From the NCBI GenBank assembly GCA_002706405.1, contig PALN01000092.1, forward strand, positions 1 through 49,251: DNA of 49,251 nt, in the 5' to 3' direction. The stretch comes from Rhodospirillaceae bacterium (lineage in GTDB: Bacteria; Pseudomonadota; Alphaproteobacteria; Rhodospirillales; Casp-alpha2). This document shows, in pieces, positions 37,044-47,251 of this stretch (position 1 is its first letter; each line of letters opens with the position of its first letter). A program made the position numbers and the translations under genes. The notes under the pieces were generated by a model that did not search any database, was not told the origin of the DNA, and worked only from the letters and a program-made list of their open reading frames with translations.

Positions 37044-37778
37044 CTACGCCGATTTCTTCACTTCGACGACGATCACGTTCGTGAACAGGAAGAACGCGAT
37101 CAGCGACACGAAGAACAGCACGTCGCGCAGGTCGATGACACCGCGCATGACCGCATCGAAGCGGACCAGGAAGCTGAGGCTGGCCACCGTGTCGACGATC
37201 AGCGCCGGCGCCCAGGCCTGGAAGAAATTGAGCACCAGTTCCAGGCCGCTCATGGTGAACAGGAAGCAGACCGTGGCCGAGATGATGAAGGCGATCACCT
37301 GGTTCTTGGTCATGGCCGACATGCAGGCGCCGATGGACATGAAGGCACCGGCCATCAGGAAGCTGCCGACATAGCCCGCGACGATCACGCCGTTGTCCGG
37401 CTCGCCCAGCACGTTGACCGTGACCCAGACGGGAAAAGTCAGCGCCAGCGCGATACCGCAGAACGCCCAGGCCGCGAGGAATTTGCCGAGCACGGCCTGC
37501 GTCGTGGTCACGGGCAGAGTCATCAGCAGCTCGATGGTGCCGGACTTGCGTTCCTCCGCCCACAGCCGCATGGCGACGGCGGGAATCAGGATCAGGTACA
37601 GCCAGGGATGGAAGCGGAAAAACGCTTCCAAATCCGCCTGACCATTATCGAAGAAACGCCCCAGGTAGAAGGTGAAGGCGCCGGTCAGGGCCAGGAAGAT
37701 CACGATGAACACAAGCGCCAGCGGCGTCGCGAAATAACCCGCGAGTTCGCGCTTGGCGATGATCCAGATATTACGCAT
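37044..37778 (-). CDS. ABC-2 type permease (GldF-like)
   Basis: The 244-residue permease has six helices; the start MRNIWIIAKRELAGYFATPL is typical of the GldF/NosY-like group, which all begin with a similar amphipathic stretch. ATG 37778 overlaps the ATPase stop by 8 nt. An upstream GTG would extend it, but the family begins at MRN. It forms the membrane half of the transporter with the next gene. Confidence 0.88.
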   Translation of the reverse strand: MRNIWIIAKRELAGYFATPLALVFIVIFLALTGAFTFYLGRFFDNGQADLEAFFRFHPWLYLILIPAVAMRLWAEERKSGTIELLMTLPVTTTQAVLGKFLAAWAFCGIALALTFPVWVTVNVLGEPDNGVIVAGYVGSFLMAGAFMSIGACMSAMTKNQVIAFIISATVCFLFTMSGLELVLNFFQAWAPALIVDTVASLSFLVRFDAVMRGVIDLRDVLFFVSLIAFFLFTNVIVVEVKKSA

Positions 37779-38739
37779 GGGGCGCCTCCGAACCACTGCC
37801 TTGGGTGATCGCGCGGAACACTTCGTCCATGTGGCCGCGCTCGACGTACATTTCCTCGGGCGTCACGTTGTTGGACCGCAGAAAATCGCCGACCGGCAGG
37901 ACGATGGATGCCCCGGCCTTGGGCCGCGCGCGGAACGCCACCGTGCCATTAACCGCATCACCAAGCGCGTCCACGCCGGCGACCTGATCCAGGGCGGCAA
38001 GGCCGGCCACGATGTCCTTGGATTGCGCCGCCGGCAGCTTGACCACCACCGCATTATGGCGCGCATCGCGGGACAAAAGCTGTTCCGGCGTACCGTCGGC
38101 CAACAGCTTGCCGTGGGCGATGACCACGGCGCGGGTGCAGATGGCTTCGACTTCCTCGAGAATATGGGTCGAAATGACGATGGCCTTGTTGTGGGCCATG
38201 TCCTGGATGAGCGAGCGAACCTGATGCTTCTGGTTGGGGTCGAGGCCGTCGGTCGGCTCGTCCATGATCAGGACTTCCGGATCGTGGAGGATCGCCTGGG
38301 CCAGGCCGACGCGGCGCTTGAAGCCCTTGGACAGGGTTTCCACCGGGCGGTCGAAGACTTCGTCGAGGGCCGCCATCTCGCGCACCCGGTCGACACGGCG
38401 GCCGATCTCGGCGCCGTTGAAGCCGCGGATCTGGGCGATGAAGCGCAGGAAGGAGGAAACCCGCATGTCGCCGTAGGTCGGCGCCCCTTCGGGCAGATAG
38501 CCGATCGCCGCCTTCACGGCCATGGGCTCGGTCACCACATCGTGGCCCTGGACCCGGGCGGTTCCGCTGGTCGGCGTCAGATAGCCGCAGACCATCTTCA
38601 TGGTGGTTGATTTGCCGGCCCCGTTGGGACCGAGGAAGCCCAGGACTTCGCCCCGTCGCACCGCCATGGACACGGCGTCGACGGCGGTCAGATCACCGAA
38701 CCGTTTGGTCAGATTTTCAAGTACGATCATGTCAGACAT
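37771..38739 (-). CDS. ABC transporter ATPase (GldA-like)
   Basis: The 322-residue ATPase has Walker A GPNGAGKST (37-45), signature LSKGFKRRVGLAQAI in place of LSGGQ, Walker B VLIMDEPTDGLDP, and a C-terminal regulatory extension of about 100 residues. The LSKGF form is typical of GldA and related exporters. It is the first gene of the operon; transcription probably starts in the 214-bp gap before it, where I found no strong promoter. Confidence 0.92.
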   Translation of the reverse strand: MSDMIVLENLTKRFGDLTAVDAVSMAVRRGEVLGFLGPNGAGKSTTMKMVCGYLTPTSGTARVQGHDVVTEPMAVKAAIGYLPEGAPTYGDMRVSSFLRFIAQIRGFNGAEIGRRVDRVREMAALDEVFDRPVETLSKGFKRRVGLAQAILHDPEVLIMDEPTDGLDPNQKHQVRSLIQDMAHNKAIVISTHILEEVEAICTRAVVIAHGKLLADGTPEQLLSRDARHNAVVVKLPAAQSKDIVAGLAALDQVAGVDALGDAVNGTVAFRARPKAGASIVLPVGDFLRSNNVTPEEMYVERGHMDEVFRAITQGSGSEAPHA

Positions 38740-38953
38740 CGCGCGGCACTACCCCTTTTAGCGGCGTGCGTGATCCCACAGGACAGGGACCGGCGCAATC
38801 ATAATGTCGAATATGTCCGGAATGCGGCAATCGCAATTCACGGCCCCTTCTCCCACTTGACGTCGGTTGTTGACCAACCTTGAACGGCAAGGGAGATAGT
38901 CTGATTAATCGGGAATTTGCAACCCTTTGGGCCGAAGATTTTTTTCAGGCCGG

Positions 38954-40321
38954 TCATACGGCCTGGGAATGGCGGGCCACGGGAACGGATCCCGGGGCCG
39001 GCAGATAGGCGTCGAACACCGCCGCCACGGCCCGCATCAGGGGGCGCGCGTCCTCGGGAACGGTGACGACGGCGCCATCGACCCGCACCAGCCCGTCCGC
39101 CGCCATGCCGTGCAGGCGCGCCAGTTCGTCGGCGAACGAAGAGGCCCCGCCGAATTGCTCCAGGTCGACGGTCATGTCGCACATCAGGCGCTCGATGACG
39201 GCGCGGCGACGGCGGTCGTCCGCATCGACGGGAACGCCCTTCACCGTCGCCAGTTCACCCCCGGCGATGCGCCGGCGGTAGGTTCCGGCGTCCGGCGCGT
39301 TCTGCACGTAGCCGCCCGGAAGCTCGCCGATGGCCGACGCACCGAACGCCAGCAGAACCTGGGCCGTGTCCGTGGTATAGCCCTGGAAATTACGGCGCAG
39401 GCGGCCCGCGTCCAGTGCCTGGCACAAGGCATCGTCCGGCACCGCGAAATGGTCGAGGCCGATGCGCCGATAGCCGTATCGCGCCAAACGCAGGGCGGCG
39501 GCGGCGGCCTGGTCGAACCGCCCCTGGGCGTCCGCCCGGGGCAGGCCGTCCAGCAGGCGCTGATGGGTTTTCATCCAAGGCACATGGGCATAGCCGAACA
39601 GGGCAATGCGCTGCGCCTCCAACGCCGCGATGCGGTCGATCGTGCGCAATACGTGATCGATCGTCTGCAAGGGCAGACCGTAGATGAGATCCAGGTTGAT
39701 GCGGTCGATACCGACCCCACGCAGAAGATCGACGGCGCGGCGCACGACCGCGAACGGCTGTTCCCGATTGATGGCCCGTTGGACCCGTTCGTTCAGGTCC
39801 TGGACCCCGATGCTGACGCGGGTCACGCCCGCCGCCGCCATGGCCTCGGCCATGTCATGGGTCAGCAGGCGGGGATCGATCTCGACCGCCGTTTCGGTTT
39901 CCGGGCCGATGCGAAAGGCCGTCCGCAGGGCCCCCATCACGTCGAGAAAATCGCCGGCACCCAAGGTATTGGGCGTGCCGCCGCCGAAGTGAACATGCGA
40001 CACGGCAGGCGGGCGCGTCAGGTGCCGGGCGACCAGATCGATTTCCGCCGTCAGATCCGCCACATAAGCCGCAATGGGGGCATAGCGGCGGGTGATCTTG
40101 GTGTTGCAGCCGCAATAGGTGCAGAGCTCGCGGCAGTAGGGGATGTGCAGATACAGCGACACGGGGCCGTCGGCCGGCGTCAGCCCGGCAAGCCAGCCCG
40201 CATAGTCGACCGGTCCTATATTGTCGCGGAACTGCGGTGCCGTCGGATAGCTGGTGTAGCGCGGCACGGGGCCGCCGTAGGTTTCGAGCAGACGCGGATC
40301 CAACGTCCCATCCCTTCCCAT
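38954..40321 (-). CDS. hemN: Oxygen-independent coproporphyrinogen III oxidase (dehydrogenase)
   Basis: The 455-residue radical SAM enzyme makes protoporphyrinogen IX without oxygen. The 4Fe-4S motif is C63-x3-C67-x2-C70 (with a further C72), followed by the GGGTPNTL SAM motif and, farther on, FGYAHVPWMK. Length equals E. coli HemN (457). The start is ATG 40321. Earlier ATGs at 40366 and 40372 lie inside the FNR box and would place the operator within the gene. It has a very good class II FNR promoter, fitting expression at low oxygen. Confidence 0.95.
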   Translation of the reverse strand: MGRDGTLDPRLLETYGGPVPRYTSYPTAPQFRDNIGPVDYAGWLAGLTPADGPVSLYLHIPYCRELCTYCGCNTKITRRYAPIAAYVADLTAEIDLVARHLTRPPAVSHVHFGGGTPNTLGAGDFLDVMGALRTAFRIGPETETAVEIDPRLLTHDMAEAMAAAGVTRVSIGVQDLNERVQRAINREQPFAVVRRAVDLLRGVGIDRINLDLIYGLPLQTIDHVLRTIDRIAALEAQRIALFGYAHVPWMKTHQRLLDGLPRADAQGRFDQAAAAALRLARYGYRRIGLDHFAVPDDALCQALDAGRLRRNFQGYTTDTAQVLLAFGASAIGELPGGYVQNAPDAGTYRRRIAGGELATVKGVPVDADDRRRRAVIERLMCDMTVDLEQFGGASSFADELARLHGMAADGLVRVDGAVVTVPEDARPLMRAVAAVFDAYLPAPGSVPVARHSQAV

Positions 40322-40337
40322 CGTCAATAACGGCGGG

Positions 40338-40379
40338 ATTAAAGGACGCCGGACGGGACGGCGCATTGACATGCGTCAA
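40338..40379 (-). promoter_or_regulatory. Class II FNR-dependent promoter of hemN
   Basis: A perfect FNR/FnrL box TTGAC-N4-GTCAA lies at 40366-40379, and TTTAAT (5 of 6 to consensus) at 40343-40338 on the minus strand. A start at 40331 would put the box centre at -41.5 and the -10 at -12 to -7, as for known class II FNR promoters. The 5' leader would be about 10 nt. Confidence 0.75.
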
Positions 40380-40403
40380 GAGCCGCCGGGCTGCCGGGCC
40401 GGA

Positions 40404-41225
40404 TCAGCGGGGCGCGTTGACCCGCCAGTCATAGGCGTGGTCGTCAATCTCCCCGCGCCCGGAAAGACGGGCCTTCAGGTCCGGCGCGGCATAGCGCGCC
40501 AAATGGGCCAGCACGCCGGCTTCCGTGCCGCCGAAGTCATCGATGAACCAGTCGTAGATCTTGGACGCGATCAATCGGCCGTCGTCATCGACCCGCACGC
40601 CGCGCGGGCTGTTGACATAGGCCTTCGCCGCGGCGGTCAGCATGGCGTCCGCCGTATCGCCCGTATAGGGCCGGGGGGCCAGATCGGGGCAGCCGATCGA
40701 CGCGCAATTGACGGCGTAATGGATGCGGGGGTCTTTCCAAATTGGGCGCAGGATGCGGTGCTCGATATCGTCGAGGGCCAGTTTTTCGCCCTCCACCACC
40801 ACCAGCTTCTTACCCCAGGGCCCGTCGGAAAACAGGCCCGGCGAGATATCGATGTCGCGGATCGAGGTCACCGGCCAATGGTCGAGCACCACCTTCACCG
40901 TGAGCGCGTTGTAGAGATTGATCCAGAAAGCGAGCTGTTCCGGCCGGTTGAGGCCGGACACGGCGACCGCTTCCAATCTCGCAAGGTATCCGGCGAGGGC
41001 GGCCTTGTCGGCGGCCGTAACGCGGGCATAGTCGAGGCGATTGCCCTCCTGGGGTTCACGCTTGAGATAGCTGTCGAGAAACCGGCCCCAGGTGCTGTGA
41101 TCGAGGCGCGCTGCGGAAGCCGGATCATGGGCCTGCCACCGTGCCCATAATTCGGCCTTGGGCCCGGCAGCGGCGGCGGGCAGGGCAAGAACGGCGACAA
41201 GCAGAAAAACGGCGGCGCGGATCAT
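40404..41225 (-). CDS. DUF547-domain exported protein
   Basis: The 273-residue protein has a short signal peptide (MIRAAVFLLVAVLALPAAAA) and a DUF547 domain, seen as LAFWINLYNALTVKVVLDHW, the conserved HYAVNCASIGCPDLA motif with two cysteines, and LIASKIYDWFIDDFGG. DUF547 is common in bacteria and plants with no settled function; a thiol-based or peptidase-like role has been proposed on weak grounds. It is divergent from the DAHP synthase gene. Confidence 0.85.
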   Translation of the reverse strand: MIRAAVFLLVAVLALPAAAAGPKAELWARWQAHDPASAARLDHSTWGRFLDSYLKREPQEGNRLDYARVTAADKAALAGYLARLEAVAVSGLNRPEQLAFWINLYNALTVKVVLDHWPVTSIRDIDISPGLFSDGPWGKKLVVVEGEKLALDDIEHRILRPIWKDPRIHYAVNCASIGCPDLAPRPYTGDTADAMLTAAAKAYVNSPRGVRVDDDGRLIASKIYDWFIDDFGGTEAGVLAHLARYAAPDLKARLSGRGEIDDHAYDWRVNAPR

Positions 41226-41358
41226 GAAAAAGGTCCTATAGTTAAGGGATCGGGGTCGGCGCCATAGATAGAAGATCGCGCCGGCGGACGCTCTACACAG
41301 CCGTTCACATCCCTGTCACCGGCGCACAAACGCCCGGTCGCGGGGCGGAAATCGCCCT

Positions 41359-41373
41359 TTAACGCCGGTTTAA
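41359..41373. promoter_or_regulatory. CtrA-type box TTAA-N7-TTAA
   Basis: TTAA at 41359-41362 and TTAA at 41370-41373 with exactly seven bases between match the alphaproteobacterial CtrA site. It is 86 bp ahead of the DAHP synthase start and 134 bp ahead of the DUF547 start. TTAA is rare in such G+C-rich DNA, but one full match is not proof. Confidence 0.4.
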
Positions 41374-41458
41374 CTGGAAATCCGCGACGATGCCCCTTAT
41401 ATCGGGTCGTTAAATACCCTGGGAAACCGAACACTTTAAGCCTTTGAAGAGGTGCCTT

Positions 41459-42841
41459 ATGGCGATCAAATGGACGCCCGACTCCTGGCGCGAAAAGCCG
41501 ATCCTTCAAGTTCCGGACTATCCGGACCCGAAGGTCCTGGAAACCGTGGAAGCGCAGTTGAAGCGCAGCCCGCCACTGGTGTTTGCCGGCGAGGCGCGCT
41601 CGCTGAAGAAATCGCTGGCCCAGGTTTCCGAGGGCGAGGCCTTCCTGCTGCAGGGCGGTGATTGCGCCGAAAGCTTCGCGGAATTCCACCCGGACAACAT
41701 CCGCGACACCTTCCGCGTGCTGTTGCAGATGGCCGTCGTGCTGACCTTCGGCGCGGCCCTGCCGGTGATCAAGGTCGGCCGCATGGCCGGTCAGTTCGCC
41801 AAGCCGCGTTCGGCCCCCACGGAAGTCATCGACGGCGTGGAACTGCCGTCCTATCGGGGCGACATGGTCAACGGCATGGAATTCACGTCCGATTCCCGCA
41901 CCCCCGATCCACAGCGCCTGATGCAGGTCTACAACCAGTCCGCATCAACCCTGAACCTGCTGCGCGCCTTCGCCCAGGGCGGCTATGCCGACCTGCACAA
42001 GGTTCATCAGTGGAACCTGGGCTTCGTCGCCGACAGTGCCGAGGGCGAAAAATACGCCGACATGGCCAACCGTCTCGACGAAACGCTGGGCTTCATGGCC
42101 GCCTGCGGCCTGACGTCGGAAACCACGCCGCAGATCCGCGAAACGGATTTCTACACGTCCCACGAGGCGCTGCTGCTGTGGTACGAACAGGCCCTGACCC
42201 GCATCGACAGCACCACGGGCGATTGGTACGACACCTCGGCCCATATGCTGTGGATCGGCGACCGCACGCGCCAGCCCGACGGCGCCCATGTGGAATTCAT
42301 GCGCGGCATCAACAACCCGATCGCCTTCAAGGCCGGTCCGTCCCTCGACCCGGACGAAATGATCCGCCTGATCGATCAGTTGAACCCGAAAAACGAGCCC
42401 GGGCGCATCACCATCATCGCCCGCATGGGGTCCGACAAGATCGCCCAGGGCCTGCCGCCCTTGGTGCGCAAGGTCAAATCCGAAGGCCGCAAGGTCGTGT
42501 GGGTCACCGATCCCATGCACGGCAACGTCATCAAGGCCTCCAGCGGCTACAAGACGCGGCCGTTCGACCGCATCCTGTCCGAAGTCCGCGACTTCTTCGC
42601 CGTCCATCAGGCAGAAGGCACCCATGCCGGCGGCGTCCATCTGGAAATGACCGGCCAGGACGTGACCGAGTGCACGGGCGGGGCGCAGGCGATCAGCGAC
42701 ACGGACCTCAGCGACCGCTATCACACCCATTGTGATCCCCGGCTCAACGCCCGTCAGGCGCTGGAACTGGCGTTCCTGGTGGCGGAAATGCTGAAGGAAG
42801 CCCGCACGCCGAAGCTGAAACAGGCCGCCCTGCCGTCGTAG
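41459..42841 (+). CDS. 3-deoxy-7-phosphoheptulonate synthase, class II
   Basis: This 460-residue class II (plant-type) DAHP synthase catalyses the first step of the shikimate pathway, joining PEP and erythrose 4-phosphate. Family stretches are [70 protein letters not shown] and [18 protein letters not shown] 41459 has AGAGGT upstream; the extra five codons from TTG 41444 are unlikely. Sensitivity to aromatic acids cannot be told. The next gene begins 36 bp later. Confidence 0.95.
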   Translation: MAIKWTPDSWREKPILQVPDYPDPKVLETVEAQLKRSPPLVFAGEARSLKKSLAQVSEGEAFLLQGGDCAESFAEFHPDNIRDTFRVLLQMAVVLTFGAALPVIKVGRMAGQFAKPRSAPTEVIDGVELPSYRGDMVNGMEFTSDSRTPDPQRLMQVYNQSASTLNLLRAFAQGGYADLHKVHQWNLGFVADSAEGEKYADMANRLDETLGFMAACGLTSETTPQIRETDFYTSHEALLLWYEQALTRIDSTTGDWYDTSAHMLWIGDRTRQPDGAHVEFMRGINNPIAFKAGPSLDPDEMIRLIDQLNPKNEPGRITIIARMGSDKIAQGLPPLVRKVKSEGRKVVWVTDPMHGNVIKASSGYKTRPFDRILSEVRDFFAVHQAEGTHAGGVHLEMTGQDVTECTGGAQAISDTDLSDRYHTHCDPRLNARQALELAFLVAEMLKEARTPKLKQAALPS

Positions 42842-42877
42842 GCACGGCCGTTCGGCGGCGTGGTGGGGAGACGTTCC

Positions 42878-44053
42878 ATGGACAGCCCGCCCGACGATAG
42901 GGAGCCGCCGACCGACGCGGCCGCCCGGTTCGAGGACCAGATCACCCGCTGGGCCGATCACTATTTCCTGCGCACCAAACAGGCCGTGCGCCGCTTCGGC
43001 GACACCCAGGTCACCTATGCGATCTTCATGCGCCGGCCCGTGGTGTTCGCGCCGCGCATCGCGCTTGACTGGCTGGCGCAAGCGGCGCGGGCCCGCCATA
43101 CGGACTTCCAGATCGAACCCAATTTCGCCGAAGGCCAATGGGTCGGTGCGGGCGAGCCCCTGATGTACGTGACCGGCTCGCTCGAACATCTGGTCGATCT
43201 GGAAACCCTGCTGCTGCAAAAGCTGGGGGCCTGCTGCGTCGCCGCCAACAACGCCTATGTCATGTGCGCGACCCTGCCCAAGGTCGCCTTCCTGGCCATG
43301 GACGCGCGGCATTGCGCGGGCACGGAAATGGCCGACCAGATGGCCTATGCGTGTTCCGTCGGATCGCAGGCCGCGCGGGAACAGGCCGGGGCCAAGGGCT
43401 TCATCGGCAACGCGACCAAGGCCACCGCCCATCACTTCGGCAACACGGACGGCATGGGCACCATGCCCCACGCCATGATCGGCTATGCCGGATCGACCCT
43501 GCGCGCGGCGGAAATGTATGCCGAAACCTTTCCGGGCGAGCCGATGACCGTGCTCGCCGACTATTTCGGGGCCGAGATCACGGATGCCCTCGCCGTCTGT
43601 GAACGATTTCCGGATCTGGTCGCGGCGGACAAGCTCGCCTTCCGCCTCGATACCCACGGCGGGCGCTACATGGAAGGCCTCGACCCCCAGGAAAGTTATG
43701 CCGTGCTGGAACGCCACGTGCCCTTGGCCGTGCGCCGCTACCGCAACGAAAAGGAATTGCGCTATCTGACCGGCACGGGTGTGTCGGCGGCCGCCATCTT
43801 CCTGTTCCGCGAACGGCTGGACGCCGCCGGCTACGACAAGGCGCGGATCGTCTGCTCCTCCGGCTTCGATGTGGAGAAATGCAAGGTCATGGCCGATGTG
43901 GAGGCCCCGATTGATGTCGTCGGCACCGGCTCCTACCTGCCGTCGAACTGGAGCGAAACCTATGCCACCGCCGACATCATCGCCTATGACGGCAAGCCGC
44001 GCGTGAAGCTGGGCCGGGAATTCCTTCTGCAGCGCCCCGGAAAGGACAAGTAG
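42878..44053 (+). CDS. pncB: Nicotinate phosphoribosyltransferase
   Basis: The 391-residue enzyme of the NAPRTase family makes nicotinate mononucleotide from nicotinate and PRPP. Helpful stretches are ADHYFLRTKQAVRRFGD at the start, FIGNATKATAHHFGNTDGMG (the catalytic histidine region), RLDTHGGRYMEGLDPQ and the phosphate-binding VCSSGFDVEK and VGTGSYLP. ATG 42878 is chosen for its GGGGAG ribosome site; GTG 42860 is less likely. It leads into nadE, giving both ends of the Preiss-Handler route. Confidence 0.9.
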   Translation: MDSPPDDREPPTDAAARFEDQITRWADHYFLRTKQAVRRFGDTQVTYAIFMRRPVVFAPRIALDWLAQAARARHTDFQIEPNFAEGQWVGAGEPLMYVTGSLEHLVDLETLLLQKLGACCVAANNAYVMCATLPKVAFLAMDARHCAGTEMADQMAYACSVGSQAAREQAGAKGFIGNATKATAHHFGNTDGMGTMPHAMIGYAGSTLRAAEMYAETFPGEPMTVLADYFGAEITDALAVCERFPDLVAADKLAFRLDTHGGRYMEGLDPQESYAVLERHVPLAVRRYRNEKELRYLTGTGVSAAAIFLFRERLDAAGYDKARIVCSSGFDVEKCKVMADVEAPIDVVGTGSYLPSNWSETYATADIIAYDGKPRVKLGREFLLQRPGKDK

Positions 44054-44146
44054 CCGGCCCCATATCGCGCCGGTTTCGTTGACAGGGGAAAGGTGCATCC
44101 CTACCCTGCCGCCGCCTGATCGACCCCTTCTGACCCCTTGGATTCC

Positions 44147-45808
44147 ATGACCGAAACCCTGGCCATCGCCATTGCCCAGATCAACCCGACCGTCGGCGAC
44201 GTCGCGGGCAACCTTGCGCTCGTCCGGGATGCCCGGGCCGAGGCCGCAAAGCTGGGCGCGGACCTGGTGGTCACCGGGGAATTGGCACTGTGCGGATACC
44301 CGCCGGAAGACCTGGTGTTGAAGCTATCCTTCCAGGATCGCATCGAAGACGCCGTGAAGACCCTGGCCGCCGAAACCGATGACGGCGGCCCGGCCGTACT
44401 GACCGGCGCCCCCTGGCGGGAACAGGGCAAGCTGTACAACGCGGCCCTGCTGCTCGACGGCGGCGAGGTTCAGGTCGTGCGCCTCAAGCACGAACTGCCC
44501 AATTACGGCGTGTTCGACGAAAAACGCCTGTTCCAGCAAGGCCCCCTGCCCGGCCCGGTGCCGTTCCGAGGTGCCCGCCTGGGCGTCATGGTCTGCGAGG
44601 ACATGTGGTTCGAGGACGTGACCGAATGCCTGGACGAATCCGGGGCCGAGATGCTGATCGTCCTCAACGGCTCGCCCTATGACATCGAAAAAAGCGACCA
44701 GCGCCTGACCTATGCGGTCGCGCGGGTCACGGAATCGGGCCTGCCGCTGCTCTATGCCAACCTGGTCGGCGGACAGGACGAACTGGTATTCGACGGGGCG
44801 TCCTTCGTGCTCGACAAGGACTGCACCCTGACCGCCAAGATGCCCTGCTGGCAAAGTGCGGTGGCCCTGACCACCTGGACCCGCGACGGCGAGGTCTTCC
44901 GGCCCGCGCCGGCGGAGATCGTCCCCGCCCCCGACGATACGGAATCAATCTACCGCGCCATGGTGCTGGGCCTGCGCGACTATGTGAACAAGAACGGCTT
45001 TCCCGGCGTGGTTCTGGGCCTGTCCGGCGGCGTGGACTCGGCGCTGTCCGCCGCCGTCGCGGTCGACGCCCTGGGTGCGGACCGTGTGCTGACCGTGATG
45101 ATGCCCTCGCCCTATACCTCCGCCGACAGCCTGGAGGACGCGACCGAGGCCGCCGCCCTCATGGGCACACGGCTGGAAAGCGTGCCGATCCAACCCGCCA
45201 TGGACGCCTTCGACGCCATGCTGGCCCCCTTGTTCGCGGGCCGCGACAAGGACATCACGGAAGAAAACATCCAGGCCCGCACGCGCGGCCTGTTGCTGAT
45301 GGCGCTTTCCAACAAGTTCGGCCATATGCTACTGACCACGGGCAACAAGTCGGAAATGTCCGTCGGCTACGCCACCATCTACGGCGACATGAACGGCGGC
45401 TATTCGGTGCTGAAGGACGTCTACAAGACGACCGTGTTCAAGCTGTGCCATTGGCGCAACCAGCATTGCCCGGATGACTTCCTGGGGCCGAAGGGCCGCG
45501 CCATTCCCGAGCGCACCATCACCAAGCCGCCCAGTGCCGAGCTGCGCCCCGACCAGACGGACCAGGACTCACTGCCGCCCTACGAAGACCTGGACGCGAT
45601 CCTGATGTGCCTGGTCGAAAAAGAAATGGGCTTTGAGGCGACCGTGGCCGAGGGCTTCGCCCCCGACGTCGTACGCCGCATCTGGGTGCTTCTGGATCGT
45701 GCCGAATACAAACGCCGCCAGGCCCCGCCGGGGGTCAAGATCACCGGCCGCGCCTTCGGCCGCGACCGCCGCTATCCCATCACCAACGGTTTCACAAAGC
45801 AGGTCTGA
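44147..45808 (+). CDS. nadE: Glutamine-hydrolysing NAD+ synthase
   Basis: This 553-residue two-domain enzyme has an N-terminal nitrilase-type amidase with E45 ([15 protein letters not shown]), K114 ([17 protein letters not shown]) and C150 ([11 protein letters not shown]) as the catalytic set, which frees ammonia from glutamine. The C-terminal synthase has the ATP P-loop [15 protein letters not shown] near residue 290 and [22 protein letters not shown] 44147 has no strong ribosome site. Its stop TGA shares one base with the cysS start. Confidence 0.95.
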   Translation: MTETLAIAIAQINPTVGDVAGNLALVRDARAEAAKLGADLVVTGELALCGYPPEDLVLKLSFQDRIEDAVKTLAAETDDGGPAVLTGAPWREQGKLYNAALLLDGGEVQVVRLKHELPNYGVFDEKRLFQQGPLPGPVPFRGARLGVMVCEDMWFEDVTECLDESGAEMLIVLNGSPYDIEKSDQRLTYAVARVTESGLPLLYANLVGGQDELVFDGASFVLDKDCTLTAKMPCWQSAVALTTWTRDGEVFRPAPAEIVPAPDDTESIYRAMVLGLRDYVNKNGFPGVVLGLSGGVDSALSAAVAVDALGADRVLTVMMPSPYTSADSLEDATEAAALMGTRLESVPIQPAMDAFDAMLAPLFAGRDKDITEENIQARTRGLLLMALSNKFGHMLLTTGNKSEMSVGYATIYGDMNGGYSVLKDVYKTTVFKLCHWRNQHCPDDFLGPKGRAIPERTITKPPSAELRPDQTDQDSLPPYEDLDAILMCLVEKEMGFEATVAEGFAPDVVRRIWVLLDRAEYKRRQAPPGVKITGRAFGRDRRYPITNGFTKQV

Positions 45809-47247
45809 TGTCCCTTCGCCTTCACAACACCCTGACCCGCGAAAAAGTCGACTTCACGCCGATTGACGACAAGAACGTGCGCATGTACGTCTGCGGCCCC
45901 ACGGTCTACGACTTCGCCCATATCGGCAACGCCCGGCCCGTGGTGGTGTTCGACGTGCTGTACCGGCTGCTGAAGCGGCTCTATCCGGCGCCGGCCCACA
46001 AAGTCACCTACGTGCGCAACATCACGGACGTGGACGACAAGATCAACGCCCGCGCCCAGGAAACCGGCCGCGCCATCGAGGACATCACCCAGGAAACGGC
46101 AGCCCAGTTCCATGCCGACATGGCCGCACTCGGCGCCCTGCCCCTGCCCAGAAAGTACGAGCCGCGCGCCACGGACCATATCCCCGAAATGATCGCCATG
46201 ATCGAAACCCTGATCGAAAAGAGGTTCGCCTATGAGGCCGAGGGCCATGTGCTGTTCAGCGTGCCGGCCATGGACGATTACGGACAGCTGTCGCGCCGCG
46301 ACCGGGACGAATTGATCGCCGGTGCCCGGGTCGAGATCGCCCCTTACAAGAAAGACGCGGCGGACTTTGTTCTGTGGAAGCCGTCGCCGATCGCCGACGG
46401 CCTGCCCGGTTGGGACAGCCCCTGGGGCCGCGGTCGCCCCGGCTGGCACATCGAATGCTCGGCCATGTCCGGCAAGCTGTTGGGTCCGACCTTCGACATT
46501 CACGGCGGCGGCCAGGATCTGATCTTCCCCCACCACGAAAACGAAATCGCGCAAAGCCGCTGTGCCCACGGCACGGAGGTGATGGCGAACGTGTGGATGC
46601 ACAACGGTTATCTGATGGCCGAGGGCGAGAAGATGTCCAAGTCGCTCGGCAACTTCTACACGGTCCACGACCTGCTGCAGGAATTCCCCGGCGAGGCCAT
46701 CCGCCTGACGCTCTTGAAGACCCATTACCGCCAGCCGCTGGATTTCACCAAGGACGGCATCCGAGAAGCCAAGGCGGAATTGGATCGGTTCTACAGAGCG
46801 CTGCAAATTCAAGCCGAAGCGACGTCGCGCCTCCCTGATTTCGCGGCGGAATGTGAGAAGCAAGATCACATCGATCCAAGTTTTCTCAGTATTCTGTCCG
46901 ACGACTTAAACACCCCAAATGCCATCGCTCATTTGCATGCGATTGCAGGCTGCGCATTTGATGATGCCAGTAACGATGAGGGGCGGGTCATGAGTTATTT
47001 TGAACTCAGGCAATCAGCTGAACTCCTGGGCCTGCTGCAGCAGGACCCGGAAGCCTGGTTCAAGTGGCAGCCGCCGGCCAAATCGGGCGGGATGTCGGAT
47101 GCCGAGATCGATGCCCTGATTGCTGAACGCGTGGCGGCCCGCCAGGCCAAGGACTTCGCCCGCGCCGACGAAATTCGCGGCATTCTGACCGACGAGGGCA
47201 TCGCCGTCGAAGACAGCGCCGAGGGCGCGACCTGGCGGCGGCTGTAA
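45808..47247 (+). CDS. cysS: Cysteinyl-tRNA synthetase
   Basis: The 479-residue class Ia synthetase has the zinc ligand C29 and HIGH-type motif HIGN (38-41) in [18 protein letters not shown], the WHIECSAM zinc site, the [14 protein letters not shown] stretch, and the KMSKS loop at 275-279. It overlaps nadE by one base. Roughly bases 46795-47035 are clearly poorer in G+C than the rest of the gene and use codons such as TTA, rare nearby, as if replaced by recombination. The frame is intact. Confidence 0.95.
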   Translation: MSLRLHNTLTREKVDFTPIDDKNVRMYVCGPTVYDFAHIGNARPVVVFDVLYRLLKRLYPAPAHKVTYVRNITDVDDKINARAQETGRAIEDITQETAAQFHADMAALGALPLPRKYEPRATDHIPEMIAMIETLIEKRFAYEAEGHVLFSVPAMDDYGQLSRRDRDELIAGARVEIAPYKKDAADFVLWKPSPIADGLPGWDSPWGRGRPGWHIECSAMSGKLLGPTFDIHGGGQDLIFPHHENEIAQSRCAHGTEVMANVWMHNGYLMAEGEKMSKSLGNFYTVHDLLQEFPGEAIRLTLLKTHYRQPLDFTKDGIREAKAELDRFYRALQIQAEATSRLPDFAAECEKQDHIDPSFLSILSDDLNTPNAIAHLHAIAGCAFDDASNDEGRVMSYFELRQSAELLGLLQQDPEAWFKWQPPAKSGGMSDAEIDALIAERVAARQAKDFARADEIRGILTDEGIAVEDSAEGATWRRL

Positions 47248-47251
47248 GGGA

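Noticed and set aside
33735-37808. An open frame of over 1,300 codons on the plus strand, opposite the Gld-like ABC genes
   Set aside because: The minus strand carries recognisable GldG, permease and DUF4340 proteins with proper starts. The opposite frame gives a His/Arg/Gly/Asp-rich low-complexity protein, as expected of an antisense frame in G+C-rich DNA.
41945-44098. 717-codon minus-strand frame opposite DAHP synthase and pncB
   Set aside because: It spans two well-identified genes and their gap, and its translation has antisense composition only.
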